From NCBI RefSeq assembly GCF_047511655.1, contig NC_133393.1, forward strand, positions 155,077,779 through 155,141,778: a stretch of 64,000 nucleotides of DNA. Reading direction: 5' to 3'. A model generated the notes under the pieces. The model saw nothing but the letters and a program-made list of their open reading frames with translations. It did not search any database and was not told the origin of the DNA. The translations under genes were made by a program, and so were the position numbers. The stretch's first letter is position 1. Each line of letters starts with the position of its first letter. Shown here piece by piece: positions 1 through 10,699 of the stretch. The stretch comes from Castor canadensis. Taxonomy: Eukaryota; Chordata; Mammalia; Rodentia; Castoridae.

Positions 1-1880
1 TCAAAAAAGCCTGCATTTTGATTTGTATTTCTTGATTCCCTCTCTCCCTGATAATGTTACAATTGGCATCTCTATGTTTTTGAACTGTACAACTGTTTGT
101 CATTGCTCTGTCCAATTAGAAGAAAACCCTGAGACTCAAAATTCTTTCTCAACAGGAGTGTGAAAAACTCTGCTGTAGTTCCAGTTTTCACCAAGAAGTC
201 AAGAGCTTGTGTCAATCCACATGGCTGCTGTCTAGGTCCTGGCTCAGACCACCTCTGGTGTGAGCTCCCAGGCCCTCTGTTGTGGACTCTCTCATCAACT
301 GGTCCCCAGGGAGACCCTGGAGCCTCTCAGGTGGGCTGCCCACTCAGGCCCCGTGACACCTGCCCCTGGTACTTATCTCAGGGAAGGTAGGCCAGCCAGT
401 GTCACCCTGAACAGGCCTCACACCTGGGGAGAGGCAGATCACTAAATTTGGGGAAGAATGCCTGGCATATCCTCCCACAGAGCACATAAGTCTCTGCCTC
501 CCCTGCTAGCCAACAGTCTCCACCACCTCTAAGGGCAGCTACCTGGAGCCAAGACTTACCCTTCCTCCACCCCTGCAGTCTGAAGTTCAATGGGCAAGTG
601 CATTTGACCAGACTACAGCCAGCCTCTACCAATAGAAAGTAATCATTTGGCCCCTTGTTTACCTTTTCTCAATCTGTTCAAAAGTTAAGAGAGGTGCTAC
701 CTGATGAACAAACATGGGTTCCAGGTGTGACAGCAAGCCAGGAGAGGCTGAGCTACCCCCATGACCTCCCACCAGAGGAATCTGACCTCTAACACTCTAA
801 CCTTGTGAGTGGCCTTGGGTGAGTCATTGTCCTCTTCATTTTCTTACCTGGCAGAGACTAACCCTGCTGGGTTCTCTAGGAGAAAGGATGGAAAGTGTGT
901 GCACGTGCCTGCAGGAGCACAGCATGCTACGGCCAGTCCGGTGCAGCTGGGGAACCAGGCACTAACTTGAGTACAGAGCAGCCACCACCTAATTTGGTTG
1001 TCCCCCTTTTCTGGCTCCTGGTTTTGAGGGCATTTACTGTGTGTCTGCCCTATACGAAGAAATCGCTGCACACTTCACCAAAGAAATCTTACATTTAATT
1101 GTGATAAATGTTAAAGTGGCATAAATGAACATGCTTCTTAGTGAAAATACAACAGCACCTCGCTCTTGTTTTCTTTAACAATAAGCCATTTTACTTACTC
1201 CCAAACAACCCACCATGCCTAAGTCCTGGATGCATGTATTGCTGTTTTCAATGTGTAATGTAGTTCCATGTGAACCCATGTGCATCTTTTTGTTAACAAA
1301 AGCTATGTCTCTTTGTTGGAATATGTTATTAAAGAGTTGCGTGCACAGCAGCAGCCTGAGGGAATAAGTGAGAAGCTTCAGATTTCTGGTCCCAGTCTCC
1401 CATCCCTGCATTCTCAAGCTCAAAACCAAGTCCTGGAACTCTTCAACCCTAGCCAGGAAGGAATTGGGAGGCGAGGCTTCACAACCCTGGTCTGCAAAGG
1501 GGACTCCTTCAGAAGGAGGAGGAGTCTGGGGCTCTGCTCAGTCCTGGCCAGTTCCAGAATAGGGCCTGGTTATCTGCTTTCCTCAAAAATGGTTCTCTCA
1601 CTGCTCCACATGTGCAGGCTCCCAGGAAAGGAGGGCTGCCCCCAAACGGGGGTGGGAGGCTGTTCGTCTGTATAATTTTCATCTAGAGGTAGGCAGTTGA
1701 TTCCCATATCCTAATCCTCCTTTTCCCTAACACTCCACTCTACTCTTACTTTCATGTTCTGTGAGCAGGACACAGAGTGAGGATACTTCCAAATGTGGAG
1801 GTGTGCAAGACTGAGCCACTAGACATTCCTTAATCATATTTGGGGACACTTTTGCTCATTGCTCTTGAAACCCTCACTGG
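1..1880. other. Gene-free flank, includes PKDREJ 3' UTR
   Basis: No exon or recognisable protein homology was found on either strand. The open frames here are under 135 codons and show no family motif. The part next to 1881 should be the PKDREJ 3' UTR. In human the next gene in this direction is CDPF1, which would lie outside the window. Confidence 0.6.
1094..1099 (-). terminator. Possible PKDREJ poly(A) signal (ATTAAA on minus strand)
   Basis: The plus strand reads TTTAAT here, which is ATTAAA in the direction of PKDREJ transcription, about 780 nt after the stop codon. No AATAAA was seen between it and the stop. The match is short and in AT-rich sequence, so this is only a candidate. Confidence 0.25.
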
Positions 1881-4800
1881 TCAAACAACAAGGTAAACCA
1901 TTTTCTTCCCATTGATGTTTCTGGTCTTCAGCCCCAGGTACCGGTGACTGTTCTTCTCTGGCTGCCCATATAGCATTTCATCAAAGAAGTCAGGCTCATC
2001 ACTGTCCTTCCTGTCCTCCCTAGAAGGGGAGGTCAGAAAGCTAAACATAGTTCGTAGCTTGCTACACAAGTAGGTTATTGCTTCTACCTCATCGGATGGC
2101 TCCTCGTACACAGGCTGCTTCATCTCCTCATAGGCAGACAAGATCACTGCCTGAAACAGGTTGATCAAGATGCAAATCATCACCAGCATGAAAGACAAGA
2201 GGAAAAGGACCCCCAGGACCCTGTGACTGGAAAACTCAGTGTTCTGAAAAGCTGAGACACAGTAAGAGAATATCGTCTGAGTGGCATGAACCAAGCTACT
2301 ATAATTCCATTCATGCTGACCAAATACCAGGTAACCAAAAGCCATATATGCAAAGAAATACACAGACACCACAATGGCCATGTGGCAAATGCCAGGAAGG
2401 GCAGCCTGGATGGCTTTCTGTGCCAGGCGCACATCGTAGAAGAATCTGGAATACCTGAGTGTCTTCAAAATGGTCAGAAATAGCAGGAAAGCCAAAATTA
2501 TCCTCAGGATATGGTCTACTTGGGAAACTGCATGAAAGGGAATGAAGTTTACAGGGTCCGACAGGTAGAATTGAATTATGCCAGTAGCCAAGACATGCTT
2601 CTTGAAAAAGAGTGCAATCAACACGGTGAATATGCATTTCAAAGCAAAGTTGAGCAGATTGTACACGCTTCTCACATAGGATGCTCTTTCTTGTGTGATG
2701 ATATAGCCCTCATCAACAATGTAGGCTAGAAAAAAAATGAGAATGGCCACATACAGGTAGATTTCTGCTGACGTTTCCCGGTTAAAATCAGCAAGTGAGA
2801 AAGAGTGCACTGAGACGCTCGCGTTGATGGTCCCTAACTGAGAGACCTCAAACACAACCGAAATGCTACAGAACAGATTGGCATCTGGATTAAATGTGGT
2901 TAGTTCCAGAATCACAGCCCATGTCTTCTCATCAAGCCAACTGCTTCCTTGGAGTCCCTTAAGCCTCAGTGTGGAATTAAACTGCTGCCGTTCAGGAAAA
3001 AAATAGAATGCATACCCTCCTGACCCGTAGGTGTGTAACACTCCATAGGTATAATATACCCATTCCTTCCCTGGAGGCTTATAAACAAACCCACTGGTAT
3101 TGTTGTCTGTGGGCAGCATACCACCCCTTTTCCAAAAGCTAGAATAGTTTTCTGTGTCTTCTGGGTCAGTGCCATACTTGGGATGACAATAAATTTCTCC
3201 TGCAGTGTTGTTTTGCACAAAGTTTTTGGCAGGCAGACATTTTTTTTTTCTAGATTTGGCTCTCACTTGCCTCATGAGTGGAAGGCCAAGAATTTTAGAA
3301 GAGCTGTCAAGAAGAAATGTGGGCTTCAGGTCATTGTGGATCAAAGGCAAGAGCACACTGTTGAGCCACCTATAGATGTCTTCCAACTTCCTCACGGCTG
3401 ACAGACCCACTGAGAACTGATCGCCAATGAACTGGTTGTAGTAGAAGCTGTCATTGTGGTGCAGCAGGATGATGAGGAGCAAGAGAAGGGCCAGGAAGAT
3501 GAAATGAGTCAGAATGTAGCTCAGAAACAGGAGGGCTCTTCTCCCGATCCTCTTCTTGCGTTGGAATATTCTGATCTCATCCCCCGAGAGGGGCTGGTAC
3601 ATGCGTGAGCCTCGAATGCGGATGATTTGCTGATGGAGCTGCTCTCTTTCCTCCGGGCGCATCTTCACCTGGTGCATCCTAATCTCTGTATAATGGTACT
3701 TGCTCGACCATGAGAGGTTTTTACAGTACTTGGGCTTATTTGTCCTGACGCCTGACAAGAGTGCAATCTTAGATGGCTGCACCAGAAAAACTGACTGACA
3801 GAATGAACAGACAGATGCAAAGAGCCATTCTACTGACTTGTCATAGCCATAAGTCAGGCCATAAAATACAATAAAGAATGATGATATGCCGGAAGTGGTA
3901 AACACTAAGAACCACGCTATATAAACACACCACCAAGGCAGGACGAGCCAGGGCTTCTTTTTAAAGTGCTCAGAATCCATTTGGGTAGAGGACCTTCTTG
4001 AAGAAGCATCTTGATTGCCTTCTACATTACTGTTATTGAAATTTGTGTTTTTCTTCAGGGTTTTTGGGTTTTTCTTGGCTTTCTTACTCTGGTGTGGTGT
4101 TGTGGAGGTCTGCTGGAGAGAATGCTCTGGAAGTTCAGGCTTCTTCTTTGAGGTGGGCTTTGCAGCTTCCTTGGCAGATTCACAAGCATGCCACCTGCCC
4201 AAACGGTCTTCCCAGTGCCCATTTTCTTCTGACATGAGGGGGTGCTTCTGAGGAACTACCTCATCTAGACTCACTTGAGATCTCTTCTGGGAGCAGGTGA
4301 AGAAAAATGTTATTAATAATTGCACAGGGATTGTAATTAAGACACTTTCAATCCCTATCATCATTGATCTGATGTAGCGCCCCTCTCTTGACATAGTTTG
4401 TTCTTGTCTGTTCACATTAAAGAACATAATATTACAAACAAGAGAGCTTAGCAACACTGCTAAGCAACAAGACAGTCTTTGGAGCCTATTGAATGACTTA
4501 GGAACACCCCCAGAAAAAACAGAGAACCACATGTGGTTTTTCCCTAACTTATCACACATGTCTATCAGGAAGAAGTCCTTTCTCCTCAGAGGCTCGTCTG
4601 GGTGGATAACACGAAACGTTCTGCCCAAAGTGGTATCAACCGAAAGCCACATCCGACACACAAACAGCCAAATGTTTCTGCTAAACAGATTTTCCACTTT
4701 GATTCGACTTAAATACCAGCTAGGTGCTCTGCCCTCATTGTTGTGCCACACTCGAATGGAATGGATGTCACCCAAGTCACTTTTTGTTGTTAGGAGGAAA

Positions 4801-7800
4801 GTGTTGATGCTTCCTCGGTATAGAGTTGTAAAATGTGGATGGCTTAAACAATGCACTTCGCTGGTATTCTCTGTTCCCCTAAGTTGGACAAAGACATCGG
4901 CCCTGGTACCAGACCCCCAGCGACTCCCTGTAAAGATGGTGACCAGGTAGCATATGTTATCATAAGGATCATTATCAGGTAGAATTATCACACGGTCCCG
5001 AAGAAATTGGTCCATTTCATCCCTGTGCAAGGCCCAGAAAGCTAGAACCATGTAGATGAACATAATGAAAAGCACAGCCAAGAGGGTCACGGGGTTTTGG
5101 TTAAGGTTCTGGATGACCTTTAACTGCAGATCCACAGGGTTCGGGATCACAATGACCTTGGCGGTCACAAAGTGAGTGTGCAGGTGAAGGTAGGCCAGTC
5201 TGATTGAGCTCAGCTGCTGCCTGTGCCTCACTATGTTGCTGCAGACACAGTGCACTTTGTCCCAGGTGGTCTTCTCACCTAGTACACAGGTGTCCTCTCT
5301 CCAATCATTCTGGATCCCGTACATGTCCAAGCAGTGAACAGTGAAGAGAGAAAGTCTCACTAACTTGTCACTGGGCTCCAGGACAAAACGAGGTGCCTGC
5401 AGAATCACGGATATGGTGCACCTCAGTGAGTGGCCACGCTGAGCTATGATCTGCAGCAGGGATGATGGCAGACAAACCACGCGGGCCTCCCTAACTGCAC
5501 AGGCGGGGTCAAACAGGCCAGTCTGGTTGACAACTGGAGGGACATCTTGAGGCACAAGGAAAGTGGCTATCAGATCCGAGGGAGTGACCCTACTGCCTGC
5601 ATACACCAGCACCTGGAACAACACGGTCACTTCTGTCACAATGTGGACCAGCACCTCCCTCACTGCACTGCTGTCTACCTCAAAGCTAACGCCCCCCGCT
5701 GTCTTCTTTGAGGACCCACCAACCTCATTGCTGGGTCCCACGGTGAGATTGAAAGTAGTAAAGGTCGGGTTTTTTCTGACGAAGTACACTTCTGCTACAT
5801 CGGGTGTGATCTCTACCACACTACCATTCTCCATGGCTCCACTCATTCTGAACCCAACCACCTCTGTGGAAGTGTTTTCCGGATAACTTAACCAAGGAAA
5901 GGGGTTGTCTGCAAACTCACAAAACATCAGAGACACTGGAGCCTTCGCAGGCAGGCTGGGAACCCTGCTCACATTCAGTGTTGCATGGAGACAATTTGGG
6001 CACAGTTTCTCATTTCTGAAGGCCTGGTTCACATTCTGCTTTTCAACTTTCTGCACATACATGTTAAAGTTGGAGGTCCTCAGCACCGTGGTTTCACTCC
6101 CTGGTATTTTCTTAGCCAGTATTGTGTCTGAGAGAGATTCCACTACATGGAAAGGATCTTCGAACACATCGTAAGGACTGGTCAGTTTGAGGATATTAGA
6201 CAAACTCATTAAGATCCCGGTGCTCACGATTTCTATTTGTTCAGAGCGAAAGCGTTTGTCTTTTTGTTGATACTCCTGCAGGGCTTGGTTCGCCTGCCAT
6301 ATCCTCTCTGTGGCACGCTTCTGAGCGACTCGAGTGAATTCAGAGGTTTTCTGAGTTAATTTGGCAATAACCATCACCACCTGGCTAACTTCATCCAGCG
6401 TGCTCACAGGAAGCACGAAAGACTGATTTACAAGGTATTCCCGAAGATGAGCTTTGTGGTTCTGCAGAGATGGTTCAGTTTTCATGTTATTCAAAACAGA
6501 AGCTACTACATACATTAGGTAACCTGCAGGCAACCAGTCCTGCTTTTGAAACAAACTAGACAGCAAGGAAGTTGGTCCCATGGTGAAATTGAGTAAATGA
6601 TGCAGCACAGTCTTTGGAGTGTTTTCGTCAGCAGGAGCCTGGACGGTGGCGGACAAAGTCAACTGAGAAAAAACTCCTAGAGAGTCATAAACCTGAGCAT
6701 ATATCTTCAAGGCATAACGGTTCGCCAGCACACCAACAGGGAGAAAGGAAGGGGGTGCTGTGGAACTTGCCCCCAAATACAGGATGGCTCCAAGGGTGTT
6801 TTCTCTTACTGAACTGATTTCGCCAACACCATCCAAATCAGACACTATTATTTTATATGTAAGAGGGGTGGGTTTATCCTTAGAATCACTACACTCGACA
6901 ACGAATTTAGTAATAATTGCAATCCCTTTAGTTGGATTAATTTTGCATTCCCCAATTTGAGGGCCATGGTTAATAACAAAGGGATGCCTGAAGTCCAAGG
7001 TTAGACCACTCCAGCTTGTTAGATAGACAGAAACCCAAAACTTGCCTTCCAAAAAATTTCTGAAGGCAAAAGCTTTTACAGACAAGTAAGCGCTATTTCT
7101 CCCTGTCACGGTTTGCCAAGTCCAATCAAATGGCAACTCATGACCTGACGGCGACAAAATTGACCAGTTATAGATATCACGGCTGCCACAGGTCATGCAA
7201 TTTAGAAACAAAGAAAATCTGTCTGATAGGACGAAAGTGCTGTCGCAATTTTCGATACAGGAAATGTGTGCCACAGGCCTCGATCCTGGGAGCACATGCA
7301 CCATTTTGTCAGAAAATGCTGTTCTGTAATCCTTCTTGATCACCATTCTGAAATAATACACCCCATCCCCTTTAAGTGTTTCCGGCGGAAGTGTTAGTAC
7401 AGGGCTAGAGGCCCTGGGCCAATTTAGACTAGACTGTTCTGGGTGACAGACTTCCTTGTTTGTCATGGTTATTTGGCCTCCAGCATAGTTTCCTGGATTT
7501 GTGGTACAGTGCCAAGAAAAATGGAGTCCTTCTAAGGGTCTGGGCACATCTGGGTCAGAGGACATGTTTCCATTCAAAACCAGTTCATCTGAGAAATTAA
7601 GGGTTAGGTTGGCATGTCCCAGAATAACGGCCTTCAGGGGGCTCCTAATGATCCAGACGTAGATGGAATCTGAGGCTGTGAGCACAGGCATCTGGGGGTC
7701 CCGCAGGACGATGATCACTGTGTAGTTAAACACGTACACCCCCCAGGGCAGAGAGGATTTGGGGATGTGTATAACGGTGGTGGGTGGTCCTCTCCGCAGC

Positions 7801-8360
7801 AGCGGGGCATGCACAGGTCGGGTCCAGTCGGGCTTGTCGTTCACAGAGGGCGCGGAAAAGACCTGCCAGAACTGTGTAATGGACTGGAAAACCCGGCATT
7901 GGTAGCGCACGGTGACGTTGAGGGTGGCTTCGGCCTTCCGGCTCAAAATCAGAGGCGCGTGCTCGTCGTTCCTGTTGATCTTCACCTGCTGGATGCTGCA
8001 GGGGCTCTTCTGGCAGGACTCGGAGGCCGGCAGGGCTCTGCTGTCCGACGAGTTGACGGCAGGCGCCCCCGAGGGACACCGGGGCCCGGCGGGCTGCGGG
8101 CGGCGGGCCCGGCGCGGGGCGCGCTGGAGCAGGCGGAGCGGGGCCGCGCGCCTCGCCGAGAGGTCGCTGTAGTCACCGTCCTCGGAGGCCGCGCAGGGCC
8201 GCGGGCGGAGGCGGGAGAGGCCACCACGCAGCCCCGGCCCCGGGGCACCCCCGATGACGCCCGATGGCCAGGCCGGCGCCCCGCGAGGGCCAGGCCGGGG
8301 CAAGAGGCCACCTAGGCCCAGGCCCAGGCCCAGGAGCAGCAGTGCGGGCCCCGGCCGCAT
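1881..8360 (-). CDS. PKDREJ: PKDREJ, polycystin family receptor for egg jelly (single exon)
   Basis: An unbroken 2159-residue frame, intronless as in other mammals, encodes a sperm-surface polycystin-1-like protein thought to act around capacitation and the acrosome reaction. In order (approximate residues): Leu-rich signal peptide 1-22; low-complexity Arg/Pro/Gly segment to about 105; Cys- and N-glycosylation-rich REJ region about 110-800; GPS-like Cys motif 1010-1050; first membrane helix 1090-1111; PLAT/LH2 domain about 1137-1253; helices near 1296-1316 and 1332-1353; a Lys/Ser-rich cytoplasmic loop 1354-1467; further helices 1469-1537 and 1602-1636; an extracellular polycystin (TOP) domain about 1637-1865; then the six-helix channel-like block with a pore-like segment near 2023-2043 and a last helix about 2047-2080. 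The acidic tail ends at 2159. The start is the first ATG before a good signal peptide; G lies at -3. The human protein is about 2250 residues by memory, so this one is roughly 95 shorter, mostly near the N-terminus. The identification is secure; channel activity is inferred from the family. Confidence 0.96.
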   Translation of the reverse strand: MRPGPALLLLGLGLGLGGLLPRPGPRGAPAWPSGVIGGAPGPGLRGGLSRLRPRPCAASEDGDYSDLSARRAAPLRLLQRAPRRARRPQPAGPRCPSGAPAVNSSDSRALPASESCQKSPCSIQQVKINRNDEHAPLILSRKAEATLNVTVRYQCRVFQSITQFWQVFSAPSVNDKPDWTRPVHAPLLRRGPPTTVIHIPKSSLPWGVYVFNYTVIIVLRDPQMPVLTASDSIYVWIIRSPLKAVILGHANLTLNFSDELVLNGNMSSDPDVPRPLEGLHFSWHCTTNPGNYAGGQITMTNKEVCHPEQSSLNWPRASSPVLTLPPETLKGDGVYYFRMVIKKDYRTAFSDKMVHVLPGSRPVAHISCIENCDSTFVLSDRFSLFLNCMTCGSRDIYNWSILSPSGHELPFDWTWQTVTGRNSAYLSVKAFAFRNFLEGKFWVSVYLTSWSGLTLDFRHPFVINHGPQIGECKINPTKGIAIITKFVVECSDSKDKPTPLTYKIIVSDLDGVGEISSVRENTLGAILYLGASSTAPPSFLPVGVLANRYALKIYAQVYDSLGVFSQLTLSATVQAPADENTPKTVLHHLLNFTMGPTSLLSSLFQKQDWLPAGYLMYVVASVLNNMKTEPSLQNHKAHLREYLVNQSFVLPVSTLDEVSQVVMVIAKLTQKTSEFTRVAQKRATERIWQANQALQEYQQKDKRFRSEQIEIVSTGILMSLSNILKLTSPYDVFEDPFHVVESLSDTILAKKIPGSETTVLRTSNFNMYVQKVEKQNVNQAFRNEKLCPNCLHATLNVSRVPSLPAKAPVSLMFCEFADNPFPWLSYPENTSTEVVGFRMSGAMENGSVVEITPDVAEVYFVRKNPTFTTFNLTVGPSNEVGGSSKKTAGGVSFEVDSSAVREVLVHIVTEVTVLFQVLVYAGSRVTPSDLIATFLVPQDVPPVVNQTGLFDPACAVREARVVCLPSSLLQIIAQRGHSLRCTISVILQAPRFVLEPSDKLVRLSLFTVHCLDMYGIQNDWREDTCVLGEKTTWDKVHCVCSNIVRHRQQLSSIRLAYLHLHTHFVTAKVIVIPNPVDLQLKVIQNLNQNPVTLLAVLFIMFIYMVLAFWALHRDEMDQFLRDRVIILPDNDPYDNICYLVTIFTGSRWGSGTRADVFVQLRGTENTSEVHCLSHPHFTTLYRGSINTFLLTTKSDLGDIHSIRVWHNNEGRAPSWYLSRIKVENLFSRNIWLFVCRMWLSVDTTLGRTFRVIHPDEPLRRKDFFLIDMCDKLGKNHMWFSVFSGGVPKSFNRLQRLSCCLAVLLSSLVCNIMFFNVNRQEQTMSREGRYIRSMMIGIESVLITIPVQLLITFFFTCSQKRSQVSLDEVVPQKHPLMSEENGHWEDRLGRWHACESAKEAAKPTSKKKPELPEHSLQQTSTTPHQSKKAKKNPKTLKKNTNFNNSNVEGNQDASSRRSSTQMDSEHFKKKPWLVLPWWCVYIAWFLVFTTSGISSFFIVFYGLTYGYDKSVEWLFASVCSFCQSVFLVQPSKIALLSGVRTNKPKYCKNLSWSSKYHYTEIRMHQVKMRPEEREQLHQQIIRIRGSRMYQPLSGDEIRIFQRKKRIGRRALLFLSYILTHFIFLALLLLLIILLHHNDSFYYNQFIGDQFSVGLSAVRKLEDIYRWLNSVLLPLIHNDLKPTFLLDSSSKILGLPLMRQVRAKSRKKKCLPAKNFVQNNTAGEIYCHPKYGTDPEDTENYSSFWKRGGMLPTDNNTSGFVYKPPGKEWVYYTYGVLHTYGSGGYAFYFFPERQQFNSTLRLKGLQGSSWLDEKTWAVILELTTFNPDANLFCSISVVFEVSQLGTINASVSVHSFSLADFNRETSAEIYLYVAILIFFLAYIVDEGYIITQERASYVRSVYNLLNFALKCIFTVLIALFFKKHVLATGIIQFYLSDPVNFIPFHAVSQVDHILRIILAFLLFLTILKTLRYSRFFYDVRLAQKAIQAALPGICHMAIVVSVYFFAYMAFGYLVFGQHEWNYSSLVHATQTIFSYCVSAFQNTEFSSHRVLGVLFLLSFMLVMICILINLFQAVILSAYEEMKQPVYEEPSDEVEAITYLCSKLRTMFSFLTSPSREDRKDSDEPDFFDEMLYGQPEKNSHRYLGLKTRNINGKKMVYLVV

Positions 8361-8500
8361 GGCGAGGCCGGGAAGCTGAGTGCCAAGGGGCGGGGCCGGG
8401 CCGGGGGAGCCAACGGCCGGGGGCGCGGGGACAGTGGCCCGCGAGAGAAGCTGGGACCGGACATGGGGGAAGGGCAGCGAAAGCCGTGGAGCAGAGCACT
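7960..8500. promoter_or_regulatory. CpG-rich 5' region of PKDREJ
   Basis: The first 130 codons of PKDREJ and about 140 nt upstream are very G+C-rich with many CpG pairs, in contrast to flanking sequence. No TATA box is evident on the minus strand upstream of 8360. It is probably a CpG-island promoter; the exact start site is not visible. Confidence 0.55.
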
Positions 8501-8705
8501 TGAGGGAATCTCAGGACGGCGGGGGTCTCAGGATCGAGGAGAGACCCCTTGCGACACGGGAGGTTATGGGGGCCATGGATTCTCAGGGACCGTGGGAATT
8601 TAGGAACAGCAGGGCGTCTCAGGACCAAGGAGGACCACAGAGCAGCTGGGATGTGGGAAGTCACAGAGTTAGCACGATCTCAGGGTCTGTAGAAAAACAA
8701 AGATA

Positions 8706-8928
8706 AGCCAGATGCTGGTGCCTGTAATCCTAGCTACTTAGTGGGAGGCTGAGATGGGGAGCATCGAGGTTCAAGACCAGCCAGGGCAAATAGTTTGGGA
8801 GACCCCCCCACCCCATCTCCAAAATAACCAGAACAAAAATGCCTGAAGATATGGCTCAAGTGGTAGAGTGCCTGCTTTGCAAGGGCAAAGCCCTGAGTTC
8901 AAACCCTGTACCACCAAAAAAAAAAAAA
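8706..8928 (+). repeat. Composite SINE (B1-like plus ID-like), A-tailed
   Basis: A B1-like left part with 'cctgtaatcctagctact' and 'gaggttcaagaccagcc' is followed by an ID/tRNA-like part with 'ggctcaagtggtagagtgcc' and 'gccctgagttcaaaccc', ending in an A run. The same two-part unit recurs throughout the window. Confidence 0.85.
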
Positions 8929-9373
8929 TGGAGCTAGGAGGCCACAGGGTCACTGAGGTCTAAGAGTCAGCAGGGGGACCCTCTCTCCCACTGTAACTGG
9001 AGTTCTAGGCTGGAGGCCCAACTCCAGGGATCCAACATGTCAGATCTGGCTGCTCCCCCCCAACACTGACTGCTAAATAAGACAAGTTGAGGTGACAGGC
9101 AGAGAAAAGAGAGTTACTACGGGGTACTGGCACACAGAGAAAGTAAGTACTTCATCCCATCTTGGATGTATAGGGTTTAGAGGAAGAATAAGGGCGAGGA
9201 GGAGAGGTGTACAGTATTAAACAGTCCCAAATATCCGTGGCCTGGTTGATCATGATCTCAGTTCTGGTTCACTGAGGTTCAAGAGAACTTGTTATCCCTG
9301 CCATGACTGAGGGGAGCGATCTGGTTCCCAGGAGATGATCACTCCTGCTCCAGGGTGCAGCCACCTCAACACA

Positions 9374-9465
9374 GGGCTGGTGGAGTGGCTCAAGTGGTAG
9401 AGCACCTGCCTAGCAAGTGTAAGGCCCTGAGTTCAAACCCCAGTACTACTCCCCCCCAAAATAAA
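9374..9465 (+). repeat. ID-like tRNA-derived SINE
   Basis: This is the cleanest ID-like copy here: 'gggctggtggagtggctcaa', a tRNA-like A box, 'gttcaaaccccagtac' as B box, then a short C/A-rich tail. Confidence 0.85.
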
Positions 9466-9469
9466 GGCT

Positions 9470-9795
9470 CAGTAAATTAAAAAAAATAAATCATACTAAA
9501 TATATTCTCTGGAGTTAAATTGGAAATAAATAACCATAAAATTTTTATGGAAACTCCAAATATCTATAATTAAACAGCCAACTTTTGAATGATTCATGGA
9601 TCAAACTAAAACACTGGGGAATTTAGAAATATTTTCAGAGAATGATAACAGAAATACAAAAAATGTGTAGGATGCAGTTAAACAGTATTGTAGAGTGAGA
9701 AACATACAGTTTTAAATGTTTATATTCGGAAAGAAGTAATATCCCAAACCAGTTACCTAAGGTTTCACCTTAAGAAACTAGAAGAAGCAGAGGTA
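9470..9795 (+). repeat. L1 ORF2 fragment, sense
   Basis: The A-rich sequence resembles the L1 ORF2 stretch that includes 'ggatgcagttaaacagt' and 'tttcaccttaagaaactaga'. It is short, diverged and carries no intact frame. Confidence 0.65.
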
Positions 9796-10320
9796 AGTGG
9801 GAAACCCACAGGTGCACCTCCCTGGCCCTCTGGCAGGAGCTCATAGTCCCCAGGAACTGTAACTGGATTTCCCATAGCACTGGGATTTCTGCTGAGGAGT
9901 CTTCTTGGTGGGTCAGAATTAATATAATTTACCAACCTCTGATTCTGGAGCCTACATGTGGGCAATCAGAGAAATGGGAGAAACCATCTTTGCTGAAAGC
10001 ACTGACTCCTTACTTGGACCCACAAGTTAACTGGAAATGGGAGAAAAACTTGGTGTTCCTGCCTCCATTTTACAGCTGTCTCTTGAGTCTCTGTCTCCTG
10101 CAATCACCTTGTGTTCCAGGAAGGACAGGAGTGATAACATCTTTATGATAAGGGACCAAAACCACCCCCAAGGAAAGGATCAGCAAAGCCTTGTTGGGTA
10201 GCCACCCCCAAAAGAGGACAGTTGCCCGGGAAGACTTGTTTTAAAGCTCATCATGAAAACAAAAATTTTTTTAAAAAAGTAAAAGAACGTAAAAAGACAA
10301 AAACTTAAAAAATAAAGCCC
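9796..10320. other. Intergenic, nothing recognised
   Basis: No exon, RNA gene or clear repeat family was identified. It ends in an A/T-rich patch at about 10255-10315. Confidence 0.5.
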
Positions 10321-10400
10321 ATCATGAGGTCTGTCTTGGTGTATGACGTATGTGTACTTGAAAGAATGTATATTCTATTGTTGGATGGAGTGTTCTGTAA

Positions 10401-10568
10401 ATCTAGCTACTCAGGAGGCAGATCAGGAGGATCACGGTTTGAAGCCACCCTGACCAAATAGTTCCTCAAGACCTTATCTGTAAAAACCCTTCACAAAAAT
10501 AGAGCTGGTGGAGTGGCTCAAGGTGAAGGCCATGAGTTCAAGCCCCAGTACTGAAAAAAAAAAAAAAA
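10401..10568 (+). repeat. Composite SINE inside L1
   Basis: A B1-like part ('tagctactcaggaggcag') plus a shortened ID-like part ('gctggtggagtggctcaagg', 'gttcaagccccagtac') and an A tail. It lies within the antisense L1. Confidence 0.85.
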
Positions 10569-10624
10569 TGAGGGCAAACTGGTTGATAGTGTTGCTTAGA
10601 TCTTCCATATCTTTTCTGATTGTT

Positions 10625-10699
10625 TTTGTAGTACTGGAGTTTGAACTCAGGGCCTCACACTTGGTAGCAGGTGCTCTGCCACTTGAGCTATGCCCCCAA
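10625..10699 (-). repeat. ID-like SINE inside L1
   Basis: The reverse-complement signature 'gtactggagtttgaactca' ... 'gctctgccacttgagc' marks an ID-like copy in minus orientation. Confidence 0.85.

Noticed and set aside
7767-8315. A 182-codon plus-strand frame opposite the PKDREJ 5' end
   Set aside because: It is the antisense shadow of a GC-rich coding region, with no recognisable domain and no separate promoter evidence.
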